Positions 1 through 7,350 of a stretch of 34,497 nucleotides of DNA are shown in pieces. How positions within the stretch are numbered: position 1 is the stretch's first letter; every line of letters starts with the position of its first letter. The stretch lies in NCBI GenBank assembly GCA_017420875.1, contig JAFQNW010000094.1:1-34497 (forward strand). Reading direction: 5' to 3'. The position numbers and the translations under genes are program-made. This DNA is from Bacteroidaceae bacterium. Lineage in GTDB: Bacteria > Bacteroidota > Bacteroidia > Bacteroidales > Bacteroidaceae. The notes beneath the pieces were generated by a model. That model searched no databases, was not told the origin of the DNA, and saw only the letters and a program-made list of their open reading frames with translations.

Positions 1-538
1 ATTTCTCGTATGCATCTTTCAAGTATTTGCATGCTGCCTGTGTTGCCTTTTCTACATGGTAGCGTTCGTCTACATTTTTGTTTACTTCCAAACCATATTC
101 TCTACCAGTGGTTTGCATAAATTGCCATAACCCTGCTGCTCCAGCCACCGATCTTGCCGTGGGGTTGCAATTGCTTTCGATGGCCATCAAGTACTTGAAG
201 TCCTCGGGTATGCCGTTTTCTTTCAGGATGGGTTCTACGATAGGGAAATAGCGGTTGGCTTTCTTGATCATCTGAATGGAAGTGCTGTGCATATAAGTGA
301 AAGCCAGCAACTCACGGTCCATTCGTTCGTAGCGGTCAAATCGGGTCAAATCAATTTCTTTTCCGCAGAAGATAACCTTTTCCGGAACTTGGGGGCTACT
401 GAATGTAAATTGGGCCGGTTCCTGTTGTTCTTGGGGTATAATGACACCTTGTTCGGCGATTTCTTTCGATGAGGCTTGATTTGCACAAACCGAGAGGGTA
501 AGCAGACCTGCTGCTAAAAATTTTCCTATTAAAACCAT
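1..538 (-). CDS. Lytic transglycosylase, N-terminal part (cut by window edge)
   Basis: Reading the minus strand from an ATG at 538 gives 179 codons with no stop before the window edge. An N-terminal hydrophobic segment (MVLIGKFLAAGLLTLSVC) looks like a signal peptide. The segment MAIESN puts a Glu-Ser pair at residues 121-122, followed by AGAAGLWQFM. This is the SLT/Slt70 signature, and the Glu is the catalytic acid of soluble lytic transglycosylases, which cleave the MurNAc-GlcNAc bond of peptidoglycan in the periplasm. The C-terminal half is missing, so LysM repeats, common in this family, cannot be assessed. A -7 box 35 bases upstream supports the start. The gene is divergent from argR. 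The family is confident; the exact Mlt subtype is not. Confidence 0.88.
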   Translation of the reverse strand, partial: MVLIGKFLAAGLLTLSVCANQASSKEIAEQGVIIPQEQQEPAQFTFSSPQVPEKVIFCGKEIDLTRFDRYERMDRELLAFTYMHSTSIQMIKKANRYFPIVEPILKENGIPEDFKYLMAIESNCNPTARSVAGAAGLWQFMQTTGREYGLEVNKNVDERYHVEKATQAACKYLKDAYEK

Positions 539-572
539 GGTTGTTTTTCGCTTTAAAATGTAAAATATACTG

Positions 573-580
573 CAAAGATA
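573..580 (-). promoter_or_regulatory. -7 box for the lytic transglycosylase gene
   Basis: On the minus strand this reads TATCTTTG, an exact match to the Bacteroides -7 consensus TAnnTTTG. It lies 35 bases upstream of the ATG at 538. A TTG about 18 bases further upstream could serve as the -33 element. Confidence 0.65.
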
Positions 581-664
581 CATTTTTGGGGCGGATATGC
601 AACCTTTTGGAATTATATACATAAAAATATTCCTTTTTATGCATGGATATTCCCGAATAATGTG

Positions 665-672
665 TAATTTTG
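665..672 (+). promoter_or_regulatory. -7 box for the argR operon
   Basis: TAATTTTG matches the Bacteroides -7 consensus TAnnTTTG and lies 27 bases before the argR ATG. No clear TTTG -33 box is visible at the usual spacing, which may mean a weak or regulated promoter. The short palindrome TATTC-cc-GAATA at 648-659 lies just upstream. Confidence 0.6.
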
Positions 673-680
673 CATCCGGA

Positions 681-696
681 TTAGAATAATTATACA
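681..696 (+). promoter_or_regulatory. ARG-box-like operator in the argR leader
   Basis: The sequence TTAGAATAATTATACA resembles the classical ArgR operator TNTGAATWWWWATTCA, with two mismatches. It sits between the probable transcription start (near 679) and the argR ATG at 700, where a bound repressor would block transcription. The consensus is from Escherichia coli and Bacillus; the Bacteroides ArgR site is not known to me, so this is a candidate. No second box at the usual 3-base spacing is evident. Confidence 0.4.
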
Positions 697-699
697 AGC

Positions 700-1176
700 A
701 TGAAGAGTAAGAACAGTAGGCTTGATGCCATAAAGATTATCATTTCCAGCAAGGAAATCGGTAGTCAGGACGAATTGCTACAAGAGTTGATGAAGGAGGG
801 TTTCCACTTGACACAGGCCACCCTTTCGCGAGATTTGAAGCAACTGAAAGTGGCTAAAGCGGCCAGTATGAACGGTAATTATGTATATGTATTGCCGAAC
901 AATACGATGTATAAGCGGATGACAGAACAACATACAGCGATGGAAATGCTGATGCATAACGGTTTTATTTCCATTGAGTTCTCTGCCAATCTGGCTATCA
1001 TCAAGACACGTCCGGGTTATGCCAGTAGCTTGGCTTATGACATTGACAATCGGAATTTTGATGAGATATTGGGAACGATTGCGGGCGACGATACCATTTT
1101 GCTCGTTATGCGTGAAGGATGTACACGGACTAGCGTGAAGAACGCCTTGTCTTTAATTATACCGAATATACAATAA
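700..1176 (+). CDS. argR: Arginine repressor ArgR
   Basis: This 158-residue protein has the normal ArgR length. Residues 1-75 form the winged helix-turn-helix domain (DAIKIIISSKEIGSQDELLQ, then TQATLSRDLKQL, the recognition region). The C-terminal half ends with GTIAGDDTILLVMREG, the trimerisation and arginine-binding signature containing the conserved GDDT. ArgR is an arginine-responsive hexameric repressor of arginine biosynthesis genes. It is the first gene of an operon with the acyltransferase, argG, argC and argD, 15 bases from the next gene, so it probably represses its own operon. An ARG-box-like palindrome lies in its leader. Confidence 0.95.
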   Translation: MKSKNSRLDAIKIIISSKEIGSQDELLQELMKEGFHLTQATLSRDLKQLKVAKAASMNGNYVYVLPNNTMYKRMTEQHTAMEMLMHNGFISIEFSANLAIIKTRPGYASSLAYDIDNRNFDEILGTIAGDDTILLVMREGCTRTSVKNALSLIIPNIQ

Positions 1177-1191
1177 AAATAAAATATAGAA

Positions 1192-1749
1192 ATGAATGCA
1201 AAACAAATAGACGTAATGGTGGCTGATGCCTCGCATGAAGTTTACGTTGATAAGATTCTGGATACCATCAGAGAAGCGGCTAAAGTACGTGGAACAGGTA
1301 TTGCAGAACGTACACACGAATATTTGACAACTAAAATCAAGGAAGGCAAAGCAATCATTGCTTTGGATGGTGAAGAATTTGCCGGGTTTACCTATATCGA
1401 ATCGTGGGGCAACAAAACATATGTGGCCACTTCGGGTTTGATTGTACACCCCAAATATCGTGGCTTGGGCTTGTCCAAGCGAATCAAAACTGCCTCTTTC
1501 CGTTTGGCGCGTTTGCGTTGGCCAAAGGCTAAGCTCTTCAGCTTGACCAGTGGGGCTGCCGTGATGAAGATGAATACAGAATTGGGCTATGTACCAGTTA
1601 CCTTCAACGAACTGACCGATGATGCCGCTTTTTGGAAAGGTTGCGAAGCTTGTACCAATCACGACATCTTGGTAGCCAAGGGCGGAAAGTTCTGCATCTG
1701 TACAGCCATGTTGTACGATCCGGAAAAACATCAAGAAGACCAAATTTGA
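1192..1749 (+). CDS. GNAT acyltransferase in the arginine operon (candidate N-acylglutamate synthase)
   Basis: This 185-residue protein has the GNAT acyl-CoA-binding motif LIVHPKYRGLGLSKRI, with R-G-L-G-L-S at residues 90-95 matching (R/Q)GxGx(G/A). It sits between argR and argG, 15 bases after argR and 23 before argG. Arginine synthesis needs a glutamate N-acyltransferase at step one, and neither argA nor argJ is present in this window. In Bacteroides the pathway appears to run through N-succinyl intermediates, so the natural inference is succinyl-CoA:glutamate N-succinyltransferase. I recall genetic evidence for the orthologue in Bacteroides thetaiotaomicron, but cannot check it here. The GNAT fold and operon position are seen; the substrate is inferred. 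Confidence 0.8.
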   Translation: MNAKQIDVMVADASHEVYVDKILDTIREAAKVRGTGIAERTHEYLTTKIKEGKAIIALDGEEFAGFTYIESWGNKTYVATSGLIVHPKYRGLGLSKRIKTASFRLARLRWPKAKLFSLTSGAAVMKMNTELGYVPVTFNELTDDAAFWKGCEACTNHDILVAKGGKFCICTAMLYDPEKHQEDQI

Positions 1750-1772
1750 TAATAATAAAACAAAATACCATT

Positions 1773-2987
1773 ATGGAAAATCAAAAGAAAAAGGTAGTAG
1801 TTGCTTTTAGTGGTGGCTTGGATACCTCTTACACCGTGATGTATCTGGCTAAAGAAAAAGGATACGAAGTTTATGCAGCATGTGCCAACACCGGTGGATT
1901 CAGCGAAGAACAGTTGAAGAAGAACGAAGAAAACGCATACAAGCTAGGTGCGGTAAAATATGTAACACTCGATGTTACCCAGGAATATTACGAAAAGAGT
2001 TTGAAGTACATGATTTATGGTAATGTGCTCCGTAACGGTACTTATCCTATTTCTGTAAGTTCGGAACGTATTTTCCAGGCTTTGGCCATTGCCCGTTATG
2101 CCAACGAAATCGGTGCCGATGCCATTGCTCACGGTTCTACCGGTGCCGGTAATGACCAGATTCGTTTTGACATGACTTTCTTGGTATTGGCTCCGGGTGT
2201 GGAAATCATCACCTTGACTCGTGATAGCAATTTGAGCCGTCAAGAAGAAATCGATTACTTGAATGCAAACGGTTTCTTTGCCGACTTTACCAAGTTGAAG
2301 TATTCTTATAACGTAGGTCTTTGGGGTACCTCCATCTGTGGTGGCGAAATCCTCGACTCGGCTCAAGGCTTGCCGGAAACTGCTTACTTGAAACATTGCA
2401 CCAAGGAAGGTAGCGAACAGCTTCGTTTGACTTTCGAAAAGGGTGAATTGAAGGCTGTTAACGATGAAACATTTGACGATCCTATCAAGGCCATCCAGAA
2501 GGTAGAAGAAATCGGTGCTGCTTACGGCATTGGTCGCGATATGCACGTGGGTGATACCATTATCGGTATCAAGGGACGTGTAGGCTTCGAAGCTGCTGCT
2601 CCGATGTTGATTATCGGTGCTCACCGTTTCTTGGAAAAATACACTTTGAGCAAGTGGCAACAATACTGGAAGGACCAAGTAGCCAACTGGTATGGCATGT
2701 TCCTCCACGAAAGCCAATACTTGGAACCGGTAATGCGTGACATTGAGGCCATGTTGAGCGAAAGCCAACGCAACGTGAATGGTACCGCTATCCTTGAACT
2801 TCGTCCGTTGTCATTCTCTACCGTAGGTGTAGAATCGAAGGACGACTTGGTGAAGAATAAGTTCGGCGAATATGGTGAAACACAGAAGGGTTGGACTGCC
2901 GATGATGCCAAGGGCTTCATCAAGGTTACCTCGACTGCTCTTCGTGCGTATTATGCAAACCACAAGGACGAAAAGGAAAACATATGA
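1773..2987 (+). CDS. argG: Argininosuccinate synthase
   Basis: The 404-residue protein ligates citrulline and aspartate at the expense of ATP, the penultimate step of arginine synthesis. The ATP-pyrophosphatase P-loop SGGLDTS is at residues 13-19. GSTGAGNDQIRFDM, the conserved region contacting aspartate and citrulline, follows near residue 120. An in-frame upstream ATG at 1632 lies inside the acyltransferase gene and would add 47 unrelated residues. The ATG at 1773 gives the usual start (MENQKKKVVVAFSGG) and normal length. The stop codon overlaps the argC start (ATGA), suggesting translational coupling. Confidence 0.97.
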   Translation: MENQKKKVVVAFSGGLDTSYTVMYLAKEKGYEVYAACANTGGFSEEQLKKNEENAYKLGAVKYVTLDVTQEYYEKSLKYMIYGNVLRNGTYPISVSSERIFQALAIARYANEIGADAIAHGSTGAGNDQIRFDMTFLVLAPGVEIITLTRDSNLSRQEEIDYLNANGFFADFTKLKYSYNVGLWGTSICGGEILDSAQGLPETAYLKHCTKEGSEQLRLTFEKGELKAVNDETFDDPIKAIQKVEEIGAAYGIGRDMHVGDTIIGIKGRVGFEAAAPMLIIGAHRFLEKYTLSKWQQYWKDQVANWYGMFLHESQYLEPVMRDIEAMLSESQRNVNGTAILELRPLSFSTVGVESKDDLVKNKFGEYGETQKGWTADDAKGFIKVTSTALRAYYANHKDEKENI

Positions 2988-3952
2988 TTAAAGTAGGAAT
3001 TATCGGTGGGGCAGGTTATACGGCAGGCGAGTTGATTCGTCTGCTTATCAACCACCCTGAAGTAGAAATAGGATTTATCAATAGTAGTAGTAACGCAGGT
3101 AATAAGATTACAGATGTTCACGAAGGCTTGTACGGCGAAACCGATTTGGTTTTCACCGACGAGCTTCCGTTGGACGAAATCGATGTCCTTTTCTTCTGTA
3201 CCGCCCACGGCGATACCAAGAAGTTCATGGATAGTCACGATGTGCCGGAAGACTTGAAGATTATCGACCTCAGCATGGATTACCGCATCAAGAGCGATGA
3301 CCACGACTTTGTGTATGGCTTGCCGGAGCTGAACCGTCGCACCATCTGCCATAGCAAGCATGTGGCCAATCCAGGTTGTTTTGCCACTTGCATCCAGTTG
3401 GGACTTTTGCCGTTGGCAAAGCATCTTTTGTTGAACGACGATGTGATGGTGAATGCCATTACCGGTAGCACCGGTGCCGGTGTGAAGCCGGGGGCAACCA
3501 GCCACTTCAGTTGGCGTAACAACAACATGAGCATCTACAAGCCGTTCAGCCATCAGCATGTGCCCGAAATCAAGCAATCGTTGAAGCAACTTCAAAACAG
3601 CTTCGATTCTGAAATCGATTTCATCCCTTATCGGGGCGACTTCCCACGCGGAATTTTTGCTACGCTTGTGGTGAAGTGCAAGGTCGAGTTGGACGAGATT
3701 GTGAAGATGTACGAAGAATATTATGCCAAGGATTCGTTTGTGCACATTGTGGACAAGAACATCGACCTGAAGCAGGTGGTAAACACCAACAAGTGCCTCA
3801 TTCATTTGGAAAAGCATGGCGACAAGCTTCTGATTATCTCTTGTGTGGACAATCTTTTGAAGGGTGCCAGCGGTCAGGCCGTGCATAACATGAACCTCAT
3901 GTTCAACCTCGAAGAAACCGTAGGCTTGCGTTTGAAACCAAGTGCGTTTTAA
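2984..3952 (+). CDS. argC: N-acyl-gamma-glutamyl-phosphate reductase
   Basis: The 322-residue enzyme reduces N-acyl-glutamyl phosphate to the semialdehyde with NADPH. The N-terminal nucleotide-binding segment is GIIGGAGYTAGEL. The active-site motif HVANPGCFAT puts the catalytic Cys at residue 132. The segment GVKPGATSHFSWRNNN follows in the expected place. In Bacteroides the acyl group is probably succinyl instead of acetyl, because the downstream carbamoyltransferase is of the ArgF' type; this is inference. The start overlaps the argG stop by four bases. Confidence 0.95.
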   Translation: MIKVGIIGGAGYTAGELIRLLINHPEVEIGFINSSSNAGNKITDVHEGLYGETDLVFTDELPLDEIDVLFFCTAHGDTKKFMDSHDVPEDLKIIDLSMDYRIKSDDHDFVYGLPELNRRTICHSKHVANPGCFATCIQLGLLPLAKHLLLNDDVMVNAITGSTGAGVKPGATSHFSWRNNNMSIYKPFSHQHVPEIKQSLKQLQNSFDSEIDFIPYRGDFPRGIFATLVVKCKVELDEIVKMYEEYYAKDSFVHIVDKNIDLKQVVNTNKCLIHLEKHGDKLLIISCVDNLLKGASGQAVHNMNLMFNLEETVGLRLKPSAF

Positions 3953-3957
3953 TGACT

Positions 3958-4035
3958 CACCACAGAGTACACAGAGTCTCACTGAGTTTTTAATATAATA
4001 AAGATACTCTGTGGAACTCAGTGTATTCTGTGGTG
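3958..4035 (+). repeat. Imperfect 30-base inverted repeat of CACAGAG words
   Basis: The arms at 3958-3987 and 4006-4035 fold on each other: CACCACAGAGTACACAGAGT in the left arm against ACTCAGTGTATTCTGTGGTG in the right arm. Only a few mismatches and G-T wobbles interrupt them, and the loop is about 18 bases, AT-rich. It fills almost all of the 99-base gap between argC and argD. Words of this type (ACCACAGAG...CACAGAG) recur between genes in many bacterial genomes. Here it could be a mobile repeat, an mRNA processing or stability element, or an attenuating hairpin inside the operon. It lacks a clear T-tract. Confidence 0.75.
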
Positions 4036-4051
4036 AATAATACAAAGAATT

Positions 4052-5179
4052 ATGAAATTATACGATGTATATCCTTTGTTCGATATCAATATCGTCAAGG
4101 GAAAAGGATGCCACGTGTGGGATGACAAAGGTCAGGAATACCTCGACCTGTATGGAGGCCATGCCGTAATCTCCATCGGCCATGCTCATCCGCACTATGT
4201 GGAAATGATTAGCAACCAAGTGGCTCAGTTGGGCTTCTACTCCAACTCCGTAATCAACAAGTTGCAACAAGAGTTGGCCGATCGTTTGGGCGAGCTCTCG
4301 GGTTACGATGATTATCAGTTCTTCCTGATAAATAGCGGTGCTGAGGCCAACGAAAATGCCTTGAAACTGGCCTCGTTCTACAACGGACGCACCCGTGTGC
4401 TGGTACAAGAAAAAGCTTTCCATGGCCGTACATCCTTGGCCGTTGAGGCTACCCACAACCCGAAAATCATTGCACCCATCAATGCCAACGGTCATGTGAC
4501 CTATTTGCCGATGAACGACCTTCCTGCTTGGGAAGCCGAGTTGGCCAAGGGTGATGTGTGTGCCGTAATGATTGAGTGTATTCAAGGGGTAGGAGGTATC
4601 CGTCTGGTGACTCCCGAATTCATGCAAGGCCTTCGTGCGTTGTGCGACCGTTACAATACCGTACTCATCTGCGATGAAATCCAGTGCGGTTATGGTCGTT
4701 CGGGTAAGTTCTTTGCCCATCAGTACACCGGCATTCGTCCGGATATCATCACCGTGGCGAAAGGTATCGGCAATGGCTTCCCGATGGGGGGTGTCATCAT
4801 CAGCCCGAAGTTCACACCGGTGTATAGCCAGTTGGGTACTACGTTCGGTGGCAATCACTTGGCTTGTGCAGCTGCTATCGCCGTGCTCGATGTGATGAAG
4901 CAAGAAAACCTGGTGGACAATGCTGCTAAGGTAGGTGCCTACTTGATGGAAGAGTTGAAGAAGTTCCCGCAAATCAAGGAAGTTCGCGGACAAGGCTTGA
5001 TGATTGGTATGGAGTTCGAAGAACCGATCAAGGACATTCGTCGCCGTTTGTTGTTCGAACAGAAAGTGTTTACCGGTGTAAGTGGTACGAATGTCATCCG
5101 CCTGTTGCCACCTTTGTGTTTGAGCATGCAGCAAGCTGACGAATTCTTGAAACGCTTCAAGCAAGCTCTAGAAGCATAA
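4052..5179 (+). CDS. argD: N-acylornithine aminotransferase
   Basis: The 375-residue class-III PLP aminotransferase converts N-acyl-glutamate semialdehyde to N-acylornithine, with glutamate as donor. INSGAEANENALKLA binds the cofactor phosphate and ICDEIQCGYGRSGK carries the cofactor-contacting Asp. TVAKGIGNGFPMG places the Schiff-base lysine at residue 237. GTTFGGNHLACAAA is the conserved tail motif. It is the last gene of the arginine operon in this strain. In related genomes, from memory, proC follows directly; here proC lies 8.2 kb downstream. The acyl group is probably N-succinyl. Confidence 0.94.
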   Translation: MKLYDVYPLFDINIVKGKGCHVWDDKGQEYLDLYGGHAVISIGHAHPHYVEMISNQVAQLGFYSNSVINKLQQELADRLGELSGYDDYQFFLINSGAEANENALKLASFYNGRTRVLVQEKAFHGRTSLAVEATHNPKIIAPINANGHVTYLPMNDLPAWEAELAKGDVCAVMIECIQGVGGIRLVTPEFMQGLRALCDRYNTVLICDEIQCGYGRSGKFFAHQYTGIRPDIITVAKGIGNGFPMGGVIISPKFTPVYSQLGTTFGGNHLACAAAIAVLDVMKQENLVDNAAKVGAYLMEELKKFPQIKEVRGQGLMIGMEFEEPIKDIRRRLLFEQKVFTGVSGTNVIRLLPPLCLSMQQADEFLKRFKQALEA

Positions 5180-5198
5180 ATATGAAGTTTCTTTTGTC

Positions 5199-5229
5199 GA
5201 AGCCTCGTCATCTAGCATGACGGGGCTTC
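5199..5229 (+). terminator. Hairpin after argD, putative terminator
   Basis: GAAGCCTCGTCAT (5199-5211) pairs with ATGACGGGGCTTC (5217-5229), with one T-G wobble and a 5-base loop. It begins 20 bases after the argD stop. No long T-tract follows, so termination strength is uncertain. Confidence 0.6.
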
Positions 5230-5244
5230 GTCATTATAGAAGAC

Positions 5245-5454
5245 CACGCTTGTAGTCTCATCGCCACACGCTTGCAGTCTCATCTCCTCATCAGACATGT
5301 CTCATTTGCCCACGAGACAGCAACCGAAAAACGCCAAGTCATTTGCATCAAAACCCTTTGGCGTTTTGTCTAAAACACCAAGGCATTTTTTTTAAACGCC
5401 TTCACGTTTTTAAAAAACGTATTAACCTTTTTATAAAATGTCTTCATGTTTTTG
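5245..5454 (+). repeat. Array of 21-22 bp imperfect repeats ahead of a promoter
   Basis: Two unit types alternate in phase. CACGCTTG[T/C]AGTCTCATC occurs at 5245-5262 and 5267-5284, and its GTCTCAT core recurs at 5299 (period 22). Six degenerate units follow, each an A-tract, a short GC-richer core and a T-tract. Examples are AAAACACCAAGGCATTTT at 5372 and AAACGCCTTCACGTTTTT at 5394. The core base after the A-tract falls at 5332, 5354, 5376, 5397, 5418 and 5439, spacing 22, 22, 21, 21, 21. Some units are also palindromic, for example AAAACGCCAA (5328) against TTGGCGTTTT (5358). The last T-tract supplies the -33 box of the next promoter. Apart from the argD hairpin, this is what the 320-base gap holds. 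Confidence 0.75.
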
Positions 5455-5480
5455 TTAAGTTGAACTTTTCATTACATTTG
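5451..5480 (+). promoter_or_regulatory. Near-consensus promoter of the lipoprotein operon
   Basis: TTTG at 5451-5454 and TACATTTG at 5473-5480 are separated by 18 bases, a very good fit to the Bacteroides promoter (TTTG, about 19 bases, TAnnTTTG). Transcription should begin near 5487, about 15 bases before the ATG at 5502. That rules out the upstream in-frame ATG at 5343. Confidence 0.8.
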
Positions 5481-5501
5481 TATCCGAAAGGGACTTTGAA
5501 G

Positions 5502-6224
5502 ATGAAACGAAATACAGAGTTGCATAATATGTTAAATCGTCTATTCTGCCTTTTATCGTTGACGATTAATATTCTTGAAGTAAATGGTCAAGGAATAGCT
5601 CGACAAATTGAGAATTATTTAAAAAATAATATAATACCGCATTATAGCTATAAAGACTCCTTAAAACAAAGGAATAAGTCGGGCTATTTTGTCACGAATC
5701 AGAAAGGGCAGACCACTTTAAGTCTGCCTAAAGGTGCTATTGATATGTCTGTACCGGTAGGCGATTCTGTTGTATATGGAAAGATTAAATCACCCACATT
5801 TACCGGAGATGCAAAAGGACAGCTGATTGTGGTGGAATATGCTGATGGGATAAAAGTAAAGGCAGATTTCATTAAGATAGGTAAAGTTAATGCTTCTGTA
5901 GGTGTACGTGTGGATTGGACTGTCGACAATAAGGAGCATACTTCATTGAACTTGTATTTTTTAAGTGGGCAGATAATTTCTTACCCTTTGAAACGAAATC
6001 CGGATAAATTAATTCAGGCTTTCTTCATGAATGAAGATTTGAAATCAGTGAAGATGGGAAATGAAGTCAAGTCGTGTCTTTTATATGAAGACACAAAGGA
6101 AGGAAAGCTTGGACAAATGTTGGAACAGTGGGCCGAAAATTTGAATGAACAGGAGTTTCTGAAGAAAGTAGCTATTGAATTGAAGTCCTATTATGTGATA
6201 TCCTATAAAATGGAAAGGCTATGA
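5502..6224 (+). CDS. Secreted protein of unknown function, first gene of the propeller operon
   Basis: I do not recognise this 240-residue protein. After a polar start (MKRNTELHNMLN) comes a hydrophobic stretch (RLFCLLSLTINILEVNGQ) that fits a signal peptide. The mature part is rich in short beta-type segments such as GQTTLSLPKGAIDMSVPVGDSVVYGK and GQLIVVEYADGIKVKADF. A second possible start is the ATG at 5529. The promoter at 5451-5480 sets the 5' limit. Its stop codon overlaps the start of the first propeller lipoprotein (ATGA), so the two are probably translated together and may act together outside the inner membrane. Codons are more AT-rich than in the arginine genes. Confidence 0.75.
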   Translation: MKRNTELHNMLNRLFCLLSLTINILEVNGQGIARQIENYLKNNIIPHYSYKDSLKQRNKSGYFVTNQKGQTTLSLPKGAIDMSVPVGDSVVYGKIKSPTFTGDAKGQLIVVEYADGIKVKADFIKIGKVNASVGVRVDWTVDNKEHTSLNLYFLSGQIISYPLKRNPDKLIQAFFMNEDLKSVKMGNEVKSCLLYEDTKEGKLGQMLEQWAENLNEQEFLKKVAIELKSYYVISYKMERL

Positions 6225-7273
6225 ATATGAGGTTAAGTGTAGGAATCTTTTTTTGCATATTGACGATGTTCTTTTCTTGTACTCCCAAACAGAATGAAGA
6301 TATGCAGGTCTTTGATTGGAGCGATTTTCCCGCTCCCATTACCTTGAAGGGGGATTCGGTTGCATTTGACGAAATGTTGATGAAACCTGTTCGTGTGGCT
6401 GTTGTCGATTCGTTCCTGTTGTTGAAAAACAGTGATGTGGAACGTCATTTTCATGTATATAATATTAAGACCAAAAAGAAAGTTGGCGAACGTATCCCTT
6501 TTGGTATAGGACCTAAAGAAATGCTTGATCCGATATGGATTTTTATATCAGAAGACACTTTGGGCATTCTTGATAGGAACAAAAGAATTATGGACATATA
6601 TCCAGACCATCGGTTGTTAATTTCTGATACCGTTTCTCCAGTGCATAGGATTTCATTTAAAGAACTTTTGGTCAATCCCGTATATTTGCCGGGAGTCGGT
6701 ATCCTATCTTTTACTTTCCAGTCGGAGGGACACAAATTTGTATTATTTGATTTGGAGGGAAACCGTCTCTCTTATTTCGGAGATTATCCAAATGCTTATA
6801 AAAACTCAACTGTGTACGAAAAGAGTATTGCTTTTGCGGGCGATATTGCAGTAAAACCCGATGGAAGCCGTTGGGTAATGTCACACAAGGCAATGGATAT
6901 GATTGAAATTTATGATAGCAATTTGACTTTGTTGAATCGAATTCAAGGGCCTGATGGAATATTCCCAAAAGTAAAAGAGGTCAATGATCGTGTCCGAAGG
7001 GAAGGTGTTTCAAGAGAAGGTTATTTTTTCCCTGTTGTAACAAATGAATATATTTATGTTCTATATGACGGACGAGAATATGATGTTGAAAATCCCTCAC
7101 GTTATTTGCGTGACAAACTTTTGGTATTTGATTGGAATGGGAAACCTGTAAAATACTACCAACTGTCGGAAGGTATATTCCATTTTGATATTGATGAAGA
7201 AAATGGAATTCTTTATGGAATAACGGATTGTCCAGAGTTTCATATAGTTTCCTTTTCATTGGTTGGTGTTTGA
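6221..7273 (+). CDS. Lipoprotein with 6-bladed beta-propeller (TolB-like) fold
   Basis: This 350-residue protein starts with a lipoprotein signal (MNMRLSVGIFFCILTMFFSC, lipobox Cys at residue 20). The body has repeated beta-type units. Two motifs are typical of the Bacteroidetes 6-bladed propeller lipoproteins: RIPFGIGPKEMLDP near residue 88 (the GxGPxE/D turn) and LLVFDWNGKPVKYYQL near the C-terminus. The family has no firmly established function. The members are surface or periplasmic lipoproteins that often occur as paralogue sets. The start overlaps the preceding stop by four bases. The next propeller gene begins 77 bases downstream. Confidence 0.78.
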   Translation: MNMRLSVGIFFCILTMFFSCTPKQNEDMQVFDWSDFPAPITLKGDSVAFDEMLMKPVRVAVVDSFLLLKNSDVERHFHVYNIKTKKKVGERIPFGIGPKEMLDPIWIFISEDTLGILDRNKRIMDIYPDHRLLISDTVSPVHRISFKELLVNPVYLPGVGILSFTFQSEGHKFVLFDLEGNRLSYFGDYPNAYKNSTVYEKSIAFAGDIAVKPDGSRWVMSHKAMDMIEIYDSNLTLLNRIQGPDGIFPKVKEVNDRVRREGVSREGYFFPVVTNEYIYVLYDGREYDVENPSRYLRDKLLVFDWNGKPVKYYQLSEGIFHFDIDEENGILYGITDCPEFHIVSFSLVGV

Positions 7274-7350
7274 TAGCGTGAACTGGAAACTTTCCGACAA
7301 GAAGAATGAAAAACAACTATTAATTATAGATTAAAAAAATATATATAAAG

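Noticed and set aside
648..659. TATTC-cc-GAATA palindrome as an ArgR box
   Set aside because: The half-sites are inside-out relative to the ArgR box and the spacing is wrong.
1632..1772. Upstream start for argG
   Set aside because: It lies inside the acyltransferase gene and adds 47 residues foreign to ArgG; the ATG at 1773 gives the standard protein.
5245..5454. Repeat array considered as a CRISPR
   Set aside because: The units are degenerate, only 21-22 bases apart with no unique spacers, and no cas genes are present.
5343..5501. Longer N-terminus for the secreted protein from the ATG at 5343
   Set aside because: The region is the repeat array and the promoter lies inside it (5451-5480), so transcripts would start after this ATG.
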